Shown: in pieces, positions 7,354 to 13,916 of the stretch
How positions within the stretch are numbered: position 1 is the stretch's first letter
Layout of the letters: each line of letters opens with the position of its first letter
Assembly: GCA_026415015.1 (NCBI GenBank)
Contig: JAOAHW010000060.1
Location: forward strand, 1-19,349
Direction: 5' to 3'
From: Syntrophorhabdaceae bacterium
Lineage (GTDB): Bacteria; Desulfobacterota; Syntrophorhabdia; Syntrophorhabdales; Syntrophorhabdaceae
Length of the DNA: 19,349 nt
Made by a program: the position numbers and the translations under genes
The notes under the pieces: model-generated
Seen by the model: the letters and a program-made list of their open reading frames with translations, nothing else
Told to the model about the DNA's origin: nothing
Databases searched by the model: none

Positions 7354-9477
7354 GTGCATAAAATAAATACCAAGTGGAGACCGCAATATTTTCTTTTTTT
7401 ATTATTTTTAGCTCTATGTTCTGTGACACAGGTCTTTATCTCCCAAAACTCATGTTTTGTAGACAGTGTTTTCATTTCTGTTGCACATGCAGCAGATCAA
7501 CCCTTTGTGAATCCTAATAACTGGGGTACAACAGGCCTGATAGAGATACCCACTGCAAGGACAATGAAAGAAAATAGTTTCAGGGCAGGGGTGGGTATGG
7601 CACATCCTTATATTTGGTATTATCTTGCTGTAAGCCCTTTAAAAGGTCTTGAGATTGAAGGCAGGCTAACACAGGTAAGGGGTGTTAAGGCATTAGGTCC
7701 TTCATATGGAGAAACTAAAGATAAGGCATTGGATTTAAAATACCAATTTATGTCAGAGGGAAAATACCTCCCTGCCATGGCATTTGCTATAAATGACCCT
7801 CAGGGAACAAGACTTTATCCATCCCAGTATTTTGTGGCGAGCAAACAGATCTACCCCTTTGATTTTACACTTGGATTTGGAAATGGCAGATTTGGTAAGG
7901 TAGCCTTGCCCCCTTCTGGAGAAACAATTAAAGTAGATATAATAAATAATCCAAAGCAATGGGCAAGGGATGGGCAATTCTTTGGTGGTATTCAGTTCCA
8001 CATATCAGATAGATATGCCATTATGGCGGAATATAGCCCTATAAGATATGAGAAACAAACCGGTGACCCTGCTCAGGCAAAGTATTTCAGAAGGCATGTG
8101 CCATCAAAATTCAATTACGCCTTTCGTTGGTCTCCCTACAAATGGGCAGATATTATCATGAGTTATCAGAGAGGTGAACAAATAGGCCTGAATCTATCTG
8201 TTGCCTTTGGAATAGATAGCACATTATTGCCTATATATGACCCTACTTATAAAGAAAAGGCAAAGGATAGGGAAAATCCTTTATCTTTACGCCTTGAAAA
8301 GGCACTGTATGAATCGGGTTTTAGAGATATAGGCGTAAGCATAGAGGGAAAAGAGATAATATTAATGGCAGAAAATGATAAATATTTCTATACAACAAAG
8401 GCAATTGGCGTGATACTCAACATATTAAAAGACATAGCCCCGAAAGACATGGGTAGGGTAGATATAATTTTAACCAATAATGGTATACCTATTTTGAAAT
8501 ACTCAACAACAAAATCTGATATAGATGACCTTTTCAATGAAAGACTAAAACCAAATGAATTTTTATATCTTTCTAAAATAAAGACCGATATAAGCTGGAA
8601 ACCTGATATCCCTATAAAATATCAAAAGAAAATTGATTATGGTATAAACCCCTCTTTTCAACAATTTTTGAATGACCCATCTGGTTTTTTCAGATTCAGG
8701 GCAGGTGCCTATCTATGGTTAAGCTATCTTCCTTGGGATGGCGGGGCAATAACAGGTGGCATAGAAGGATATCCAATTAATAATATAAAATCGTCCGTTG
8801 AGCCATTTCCAGATCCTGTAAGATCTGACCTATGGCAATATATGAGAAAAAATGTAACCTTCAGCAGATTTATGTTTAACCAGATATTTAAAACAGACCA
8901 AGAGATCTACACAAGATTAGCCGGAGGTATCCTGGAGATCCAATATTCAGGGTTTGATGGTGAGGTGGCAAAACCTTTTTTCAATGGAAGATTATATATG
9001 GGCATAAGCAGTAGTCTCGTAAAAAAAAGAGATATAGATAACCCCCTTCAGCTAAGTTCAGTTTATAAACAAACATATAAGACCGCTTTTTTCAACACAA
9101 GACTCAATGTACCAGAGGCAGAATTATCATTTGATTTAAAATCAGGGAGATTTTTAGCAGGCGATAAAGGATTCAGACTTACTGCTTCAAAATTTTTTAA
9201 AAATGGCATAGTCTTATCTGCATGGTATAGCTGGACAAATACAACGAGTGTGTTCAAAGATATATATAATCGAGGCTATCACGACAAAGGAATCTCTATC
9301 ACTTGGCCATTGAGAATCTTTACAGGTTACGATACAAAAACAATATACAATTATTCACTCTCACCATGGTTAAGGGATGTTGCGCAAGATATAATTCATT
9401 ACAACAGCCTGTTTGACTTTTTTGGAAGAAATACAAAAATTTATCTTGACAAGGATAAACCTATGATTTATAAATAA
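7354..9477 (+). CDS. YjbH/GfcD-family outer-membrane exopolysaccharide protein
   Basis: A large envelope protein of the YjbH/GfcD (DUF940) family, thought to form an outer-membrane beta-barrel used in exopolysaccharide export. With the GTG at 7354 it has 707 residues, close to the E. coli YjbH length. I chose this start because AGGGA lies just upstream; the TTG at 7336 has no ribosome site. A long signal region ends at VAHA/ADQ (about residue 46). The mature part opens with the family hallmark FVNPNNWGTTGLIEIPTARTM, then strands such as FRAGVGMAHPY and LEIEGRLTQV, a soluble middle part (residues about 290-420) and further amphipathic strands. It is followed by a small Gly/Ala-rich exported gene, as in yjbEFGH/gfcABCD operons, but lipoprotein YjbF and YjbG homologues are not seen. 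Family firm, exact role inferred. Confidence 0.87.
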   Translation: MHKINTKWRPQYFLFLLFLALCSVTQVFISQNSCFVDSVFISVAHAADQPFVNPNNWGTTGLIEIPTARTMKENSFRAGVGMAHPYIWYYLAVSPLKGLEIEGRLTQVRGVKALGPSYGETKDKALDLKYQFMSEGKYLPAMAFAINDPQGTRLYPSQYFVASKQIYPFDFTLGFGNGRFGKVALPPSGETIKVDIINNPKQWARDGQFFGGIQFHISDRYAIMAEYSPIRYEKQTGDPAQAKYFRRHVPSKFNYAFRWSPYKWADIIMSYQRGEQIGLNLSVAFGIDSTLLPIYDPTYKEKAKDRENPLSLRLEKALYESGFRDIGVSIEGKEIILMAENDKYFYTTKAIGVILNILKDIAPKDMGRVDIILTNNGIPILKYSTTKSDIDDLFNERLKPNEFLYLSKIKTDISWKPDIPIKYQKKIDYGINPSFQQFLNDPSGFFRFRAGAYLWLSYLPWDGGAITGGIEGYPINNIKSSVEPFPDPVRSDLWQYMRKNVTFSRFMFNQIFKTDQEIYTRLAGGILEIQYSGFDGEVAKPFFNGRLYMGISSSLVKKRDIDNPLQLSSVYKQTYKTAFFNTRLNVPEAELSFDLKSGRFLAGDKGFRLTASKFFKNGIVLSAWYSWTNTTSVFKDIYNRGYHDKGISITWPLRIFTGYDTKTIYNYSLSPWLRDVAQDIIHYNSLFDFFGRNTKIYLDKDKPMIYK

Positions 9478-9525
9478 CACGAAGAGGGGAATAATAGATA
9501 ATTAAATGATAAGGAGGTTTGAATT

Positions 9526-9825
9526 ATGAAAAAAGTATTTGGCCTAATGAGTCTATTTTTCTTTTTTATTAGCCTGATTATCCCATCAACAGTATTAGCA
9601 CAGCCAGCTGCTGGTGCTGGTGCAGCTGCTGGTGCTGGCGCAGGAGCAGGTGCTGGTACTGGTGCAGCAGCTGGTGTAGGTGCAGCAGCAGGCACAGGCG
9701 TAGCAGCAGGTATTGGTGCAGGCACAGTTGCAGCAGGTATTGTGGGTACTGCAGCAATCGCTGCAGGTGTATCAGCGGCAACAGGCGCAAGCGGTGGTGC
9801 AGCTCCTACCCCGGCACATAAATAA
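9526..9825 (+). CDS. Small Gly/Ala-rich exported protein, YjbE/GfcA-like
   Basis: A 99-residue protein with a clear signal peptide (MKKVFGLMSLFFFFISLII to about residue 25, cleavage at VLA/QPA). The mature part is almost only Gly and Ala with some Thr and Val, with many GxxxG-type spacings, and ends APTPAHK. The ribosome site AAGGAGGT is near perfect, suggesting high expression. It begins 48 nt after the YjbH-type gene. E. coli yjbE and gfcA, which sit in operons with yjbH and gfcD, also encode tiny exported proteins rich in small residues, so I infer an analogous partner, although sequence this simple cannot prove homology. The low-complexity composition makes opposite-strand frames look open; those are shadows. 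Confidence 0.8.
   Translation: MKKVFGLMSLFFFFISLIIPSTVLAQPAAGAGAAAGAGAGAGAGTGAAAGVGAAAGTGVAAGIGAGTVAAGIVGTAAIAAGVSAATGASGGAAPTPAHK
9601..9745 (+). repeat. Low-complexity GCTGGT/GCAGGT-type repeat region
   Basis: Imperfect hexamer-type repeats (GCTGGT, GCAGGT, GCAGCA) encode the Gly/Ala tract of the small exported protein. Codons vary between units (GCT/GCA, GGT/GGC), so selection on the protein is more likely than recent slippage. Repeats like this can still change length between strains. Confidence 0.7.
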
Positions 9826-9868
9826 TTCTTTCAATTTGTAAGGTATCAATCTAATCATTCATCTTAAG

Positions 9869-9898
9869 AATGGAGGGCATTGCCCTCCATTTTATATT
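9869..9898 (+). terminator. Strong hairpin after the Gly/Ala gene
   Basis: A perfect 10-bp stem AATGGAGGGC (9869-9878) with GCCCTCCATT (9882-9891), loop ATT, followed by TTATATT. It looks like an intrinsic terminator with a modest U-tract. It ends only about 10 nt before the next ATG (9902), so read-through is needed unless that gene has its own start of transcription. It could act as an attenuator that makes the small exported protein more abundant than downstream products. Confidence 0.75.
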
Positions 9899-9901
9899 AA
9901 A

Positions 9902-10420
9902 ATGAAAACATATTTTTGCATTTTATTTTGTCTTCTTTTTATTTTTTCACCACCCTTAAAGATACATGCAACCAATCGGACTTTTGAAAAAGAAGTTGAT
10001 AACATTTTAAACTCTGCCGATTATGTTTTTAAAATGATGGAGAAAAAAGATTTTATTGGTATATGGAATGGGATTACTGAAAAATCAAGACAGAGGATTA
10101 TAGATGATATCTATCGTTATAATATAAAGCAAAGTAAAAAAGAAAAAAACATTACCATTCTTACAAGAGATCTGATTTCTAAAGATTTTGAAAGCTCTGG
10201 TCAGATAGCAAGGGAATACTGGGAGGCCTTCCTTGAAAACTTTGACCCCAAAACAGTCCTTGAGCAGAGCACATGGAAGATGGGCAAGATTGAAGGCAAT
10301 TATGCAGAGGTTATAATCCAATATAGAAAATCAGAAAGGCCTGCTATCTTACAGATGTACAAAGAAAAAGGCATATGGAAGATAGGCCTTGTAGAGACCT
10401 TCTGGACTGCCATAAGATAG
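9902..10420 (+). CDS. Exported protein of unknown function
   Basis: A 172-residue protein with a signal peptide (MKTYFCILFCLLFIFSPP, cleavage probably after IHA, residue 23). The mature domain has a helical first half (VDNILNSADYVFKMMEKKDFIGIWNGI) and a strand-rich second half ending GIWKIGLVETFW. This layout resembles small NTF2-like/DUF4878-type periplasmic domains, but that is only a guess. There is no Shine-Dalgarno in the usual place: the only GGAGGG lies in the hairpin about 25 nt upstream. The signal peptide nevertheless supports this start, and no later start would keep it. It is followed by a second unknown gene after 31 nt. Confidence 0.75.
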   Translation: MKTYFCILFCLLFIFSPPLKIHATNRTFEKEVDNILNSADYVFKMMEKKDFIGIWNGITEKSRQRIIDDIYRYNIKQSKKEKNITILTRDLISKDFESSGQIAREYWEAFLENFDPKTVLEQSTWKMGKIEGNYAEVIIQYRKSERPAILQMYKEKGIWKIGLVETFWTAIR

Positions 10421-10451
10421 AAATATATTTCAAGATTACAAGAGGTATTCT

Positions 10452-10934
10452 GTGTCAGATTATGATGATAGACCCAACTGGCGTGAGATAGACCGTAAAA
10501 AAGACAAAAGCAGGCACTATGGCAGGGCAGAAGAAAAAGGTCAAACAAAACATAGACCAGATGCCAATAGATGGGAGATAGGCAGGAGAAAAGAGGCACT
10601 TGACAGGCTTTTCAAAGGTGAAAAGGGCACACTGGAGCATGATAAGCTGCTCAATAAGATCCACAAAGCATATGGTACAAATTCATTCATCGCAAGCATA
10701 AAGGCTTATGCAGATAAGTACGGTGTACCAGAAGATTTCTCTACCCTTATGCTTTTTTTAGATTCAGGGGATCAGGGCTATATAATCATGGCAGTAGACA
10801 AGCTGAGGGAGGTCCTTGATAATCTTTCAAATCGCCAGAGAGAAGATGTAAAAAGAAAGCTCTCTATAATAAGGATGACCCATAAGTCTAATGATATAAG
10901 AGAAAAGGCAGAAGAATTCCTTGAAGGGCTTTAA
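10452..10934 (+). CDS. Soluble protein of unknown function
   Basis: A 160-residue protein starting at GTG 10452 with AGAGGT about 7 nt upstream. No signal peptide or membrane segment. The first 45 residues are highly charged and probably disordered (DRPNWREIDRKKDKS, then HRPDANRWEIGRRKEAL). The rest is helical, with TLMLFLDSGDQGYIIMAVDKL, then LSNRQREDVKRKL and NDIREKAEEFLEGL, somewhat like HEAT-type helix pairs. I do not recognise the family. It is the last gene of the plus-strand run and is probably co-transcribed with the exported unknown before it. Confidence 0.72.
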   Translation: MSDYDDRPNWREIDRKKDKSRHYGRAEEKGQTKHRPDANRWEIGRRKEALDRLFKGEKGTLEHDKLLNKIHKAYGTNSFIASIKAYADKYGVPEDFSTLMLFLDSGDQGYIIMAVDKLREVLDNLSNRQREDVKRKLSIIRMTHKSNDIREKAEEFLEGL

Positions 10935-10981
10935 ATTTTATATCAAGACCCCTGCAAAACACTACAATAGTTTTATTTCTG

Positions 10982-11023
10982 TAGTCTATTGTCTATTGTT
11001 TGTAGTCTATAGTCTATAGTCTG
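10982..11023. repeat. Six in-phase 7-bp tandem repeats
   Basis: Units in order are TAGTCTA, TTGTCTA, TTGTTTG, TAGTCTA, TAGTCTA and TAGTCTG, all in register. They fill most of the 91-bp gap between two convergent genes. Heptamer tandem repeats of this type (for example the STRR repeats of cyanobacteria) are known in intergenic DNA and vary in copy number. ACAATAG just upstream (10964-10970) can pair with CTATTGT inside the array, so the transcript could also fold. Confidence 0.8.
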
Positions 11024-11025
11024 TT

Positions 11026-11232
11026 TTATCTGTTATCAATTATAAATCTTTTATAAGAGCGGTCATATGTGGCCTCACCTTCTTTAGTAAAGAAACACCC
11101 AGGGATCTGCTTTTTACTCCTGTGGTATGCCACACACTCACAGCACTTACCTTTTCTGCTACAGGATTCGTATGTACATGTGCATGATGCCTTGTTCTTT
11201 TCTAATGTGCATTCCATCATACCCTCCATCAT
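11026..11232 (-). CDS. Small Cys-rich protein, DUF6485-like
   Basis: A 68-residue cytosolic protein with eight Cys: residues 8, 17, 19, 24, 30, 31, 33 and 46, in CTCTYESCSRKGKCCEC followed by YHR, then PGCFF and TYDRS. This pattern is that of the small DUF6485 family and suggests bound zinc or an iron-sulfur cluster. The ATG at 11232 overlaps the larA-like stop as ATGA, pointing to coupled translation. The N-terminus is coded ATGATGGAGGGTATGATGGAA, so a second start (11217 or 11220) with the internal GGAGGGT as ribosome site is possible. Function is unknown; a metal-handling helper for the LarA-type enzyme is speculation from position. Confidence 0.82.
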   Translation of the reverse strand: MMEGMMECTLEKNKASCTCTYESCSRKGKCCECVAYHRSKKQIPGCFFTKEGEATYDRSYKRFIIDNR

Positions 11233-12482
11233 TGAACTAACATATTAGAACCATTGGGGATTATATAGCATAGAGGCTCTTTATTGACCTTTATTAATGA
11301 TAAAGCCTCTTCCACTGTCTTTGCATGGGCAATTCCCATTTTTTTTACCACATCTTCTTCTAAATCTGAGATAAGTATAATTTTACAGTACTGTGCCTTT
11401 AGCCTTGTTGCATAGGCTGTCTGGGCATATACCTTGTCGCTTGTTCGGACATGGGGTTCCATATCCTCAATGGTGGGATATGCAAACCATCTCAAAAAGT
11501 CTGCATTCCCCAGGCCATCCTCGCACCTGCCCACCACAATCATATAACCATCTTTTTTAACGGCATTTAAGGCATGCTCTATTGCTTTGTGGGTCTGGAT
11601 AAAATTTATATCTTTAGGGAAACCCCCTGAGCTGACAATGACAATATCTGCCTTTTCTTGCACCCTTACCCCGAAGTGTTTAAGATACCAGCTACAGCCT
11701 TGTTCATGGGCAGTCTTTAAATCGCCAGTAAAGATATTCAAGAGTTCTTTCTTATCATCTATCACGGTGTTTATTAGAAACATGGGTGTCTTGATAAGGG
11801 CTATACCCTCCATAATCTCTTCATGCATGGGGTTACCCTTGAGTATCCCTGATTTTGCCTTTTCATGTTTTCCAGGCCTATCAGGATTGAACACCTTACT
11901 GTGGATACCCAATATGGTCTCATACCCTGCAATCCCTGGGAAGATGGACTTTCTACCACCACCAAATCCTGCAAGGTAATGGAAGTTTATAGAACCAGTA
12001 ACAATAGCTCCATCTGTCTCCACAAGCACCCTGTTTAAAAGCACATCAAGTCCAGACGATGTCCTGCCAAAAAAACTCAATTCATCCCTATTGAAGCAGT
12101 CATGGTCAAATGAATGAACAGCCTTGAATATGCCCTCTGATATTATCCCTGCCTTTTCTTCATCACTCTGTTTTCTATGGTTGCCAAGGGCAAATATTAT
12201 TTCTAAGTCCTTTTCCTTGAGGTATTTTTCATAGATTACAGGCAGAAGATAATCAATGCCTGAGTATCTTGTCACATCAGGACAAATTATGAGGATTTTT
12301 TTAAAATCCTTAAGCCATATATCCAGAGGTTTTGTATCAATAGGGTCTTTCAATGATGATAGGAGAGCCTCTTCTGGATGAAGAGGCTCTGGTTCCCTAT
12401 AATTCAATACCCTTGAATCCCAGCTATCTGGTAGTTCAAAGGTCTGCTTTGTTTTTCCGTATTTTAGAGAAAATGTCTTCAT
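11229..12482 (-). CDS. larA: LarA-family nickel-dependent 2-hydroxyacid racemase
   Basis: A 417-residue protein of the LarA family, which racemises or epimerises 2-hydroxyacids by hydride transfer with the nickel-pincer cofactor. His102 (GNHRKQ), His168 (INFHYLAGFGGGRK), Lys178 and His194 keep the spacing of His108, His174, Lys184 and His200 of Lactobacillus plantarum LarA, so the cofactor Lys and Ni-ligand His appear present. DVTR (69-72) fits the substrate-binding segment. Members act on lactate, malate, phenyllactate, gluconate and others, so lactate is not assured. Its ATG overlaps the eno stop as ATGA and its own TGA overlaps the DUF6485 start, giving a coupled three-gene operon. The cofactor genes larB, larC and larE are not in the window. 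The family is firm, the substrate unknown. Confidence 0.88.
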   Translation of the reverse strand: MKTFSLKYGKTKQTFELPDSWDSRVLNYREPEPLHPEEALLSSLKDPIDTKPLDIWLKDFKKILIICPDVTRYSGIDYLLPVIYEKYLKEKDLEIIFALGNHRKQSDEEKAGIISEGIFKAVHSFDHDCFNRDELSFFGRTSSGLDVLLNRVLVETDGAIVTGSINFHYLAGFGGGRKSIFPGIAGYETILGIHSKVFNPDRPGKHEKAKSGILKGNPMHEEIMEGIALIKTPMFLINTVIDDKKELLNIFTGDLKTAHEQGCSWYLKHFGVRVQEKADIVIVSSGGFPKDINFIQTHKAIEHALNAVKKDGYMIVVGRCEDGLGNADFLRWFAYPTIEDMEPHVRTSDKVYAQTAYATRLKAQYCKIILISDLEEDVVKKMGIAHAKTVEEALSLIKVNKEPLCYIIPNGSNMLVQ

Positions 12483-13756
12483 TTTGTGCTGTAAAATACC
12501 TTTCTCCCGCCAAACACTGCTGCATCACCGAGTTCCTCTTCAATCCTTATAAGCTGGTTGTATTTTGCTATCCTCTCACTCCTCGATGCTGAACCTGTCT
12601 TTATCTGACCCACATTTGTGGCCACAGCAAGGTCTGCTATGAATGTGTCCTCTGTCTCGCCTGAACGATGGGATATGACACATGTATAACCTGCCCTCTT
12701 TGCCATCTCTATGGTTGTTAATGTCTCAGTTACAGTGCCTATTTGATTAAGTTTGATTAAGATGCTGTTGGCTATGCCCTTTTCAATGCCCTCTGCAAAT
12801 ATCTTTGGATTTGTCACAAATATATCATCACCTACTATCTGCACCTTTGATGCACACCTCTCGGTGAGTTTCTTCCAGCCTTCCCAATCATTCTGGGCAA
12901 GGCCATCCTCTATGGATATTATGGGATATTCATTTATAAGGGATACATAAAAATCTATCATCTTTTCGCTTGTCCACTTGTTTCCGTCTATGTGGTATTT
13001 ATTCTTCTTGTAGAATTCGCTGGCAGCAGGGTCAAGGGCAATCCATATATCCTCTCCTGGTTTATATCCTGCCTTTTCTATGGCCAGCATAAGCATATCA
13101 AGGGCCTCTTTTGTATTTTTAAGATCTGGGGCAAAGCCACCTTCATCACCTACACCTGTAGCAAAACCTTTATCCTTCAGAACACTTTTTAAGGTATGGA
13201 AGGTCTCAACACCCATCCTTATGGCCTCTTTAAAACAGTCTGCCCCAGTAGGGACGATCATGAACTCCTGGGCATCGAGGGAATTTTGGGCATGGACACC
13301 ACCGTTTATAACATTCATCATGGGGACAGGGAGTTCCCTTGCATGGACCCCTCCGAGATAACGATAAAGGGGTAAACCAAGAAATTCTGCTGCTGCCCTT
13401 GCCACTGCCATAGATACTGCAAGGGTTGCATTGGCACCGAGGTTACTCTTATTCTCTGTGCCGTCGAGTTCGATTAGATAATTATCAATGTATACCTGAT
13501 CCAGGGCATCAAGACCCTCTATCTTTGGGCCTATTATATCGATTACATTGTCTACGGCCTTTTTAACACCTTTTCCTTTATATCTTTTTGCATCCCCATC
13601 TCTTAGTTCCAGTGCCTCTCTCTCACCTGTTGATGCCCCTGAAGGCACAATGGTCCTGCCCATATAACCGCTCTCGAGTATTACATCAACCTCAATAGTA
13701 GGATTACCCCTGCTGTCAAGCACCTCCCTTGCATACACATCATATATAGTGGACAT
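12479..13756 (-). CDS. eno: Enolase
   Basis: Converts 2-phosphoglycerate to phosphoenolpyruvate in glycolysis, and the reverse in gluconeogenesis. With ATG 13756 the protein has 425 residues and starts MSTIYDVYAREVLDSRGNPT, the usual enolase N-terminus; GGAGG lies 6-10 nt upstream. Seen further: GASTGEREALELRDGD, NGGVHAQNSLDAQEFMIVP, GVGDEGGFAPDL, the Mg-site segment ISIEDGLAQNDWEGW, GDDIFVTNP, the signature ILIKLNQIGTVTET with catalytic Lys, and SHRSGETEDTFIADLAV. The same frame stays open 205 codons upstream, but that stretch is antisense to purB. It is first of the eno-larA-DUF6485 operon, read from a promoter at 13830-13858. Identification is firm and the gene is intact. Confidence 0.98.
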   Translation of the reverse strand: MSTIYDVYAREVLDSRGNPTIEVDVILESGYMGRTIVPSGASTGEREALELRDGDAKRYKGKGVKKAVDNVIDIIGPKIEGLDALDQVYIDNYLIELDGTENKSNLGANATLAVSMAVARAAAEFLGLPLYRYLGGVHARELPVPMMNVINGGVHAQNSLDAQEFMIVPTGADCFKEAIRMGVETFHTLKSVLKDKGFATGVGDEGGFAPDLKNTKEALDMLMLAIEKAGYKPGEDIWIALDPAASEFYKKNKYHIDGNKWTSEKMIDFYVSLINEYPIISIEDGLAQNDWEGWKKLTERCASKVQIVGDDIFVTNPKIFAEGIEKGIANSILIKLNQIGTVTETLTTIEMAKRAGYTCVISHRSGETEDTFIADLAVATNVGQIKTGSASRSERIAKYNQLIRIEEELGDAAVFGGRKVFYSTK

Positions 13757-13829
13757 AGATACCTCCCTCCTGTTTTTATTTTTCCTATAAGTGTTGAGTT
13801 TGTAATTAAATCCAAGCTTATCGTATTTG

Positions 13830-13858
13830 AGCATATCACAGGATTCTATATGAATCAA
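13830..13858 (-). promoter_or_regulatory. eno operon promoter with overlapping dyad
   Basis: On the minus strand: TTGATT (13853-13858), 17-bp spacer, TATGCT (13830-13835) preceded by an extended -10 TG. Predicted +1 is near 13823, leaving a 67-nt leader that ends in GGAGGGAGGT. A perfect dyad GATTC-TATAT-GAATC (13842-13856) overlaps the -35 box and spacer and may be an operator. Boxes and dyad are seen; regulation is inferred. Confidence 0.5.
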
Positions 13859-13880
13859 ATATTTTTGAGCTTTTTCTTCA

Positions 13881-13909
13881 TTGACAAGGGGTTTTACCTT
13901 ATGTAATAT
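13881..13909 (+). promoter_or_regulatory. purB promoter, consensus and leaderless
   Basis: A perfect -35 TTGACA (13881-13886), a 17-bp spacer and TAATAT (13904-13909, 5/6). The -10 box ends 7 nt before the purB ATG, so transcription should start at or within a base or two of the A of the start codon (13917). There is no ribosome-binding site, as expected for a leaderless mRNA. Its -35 lies 22 bp from the eno -35 on the other strand. Confidence 0.7.
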
Positions 13910-13916
13910 TAGACCC

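Noticed and set aside
9468..9790. Minus-strand frames rich in Pro/Ala and Leu/Gln
   Set aside because: They are mirror products of the Gly/Ala repeat codons; the plus-strand frame has a signal peptide and a near-perfect ribosome site.
10935..10981. Terminator after the soluble unknown gene
   Set aside because: The AAAACACTA/TAGTTTT pairing has a mismatch and only a 4-bp core, too weak to call.
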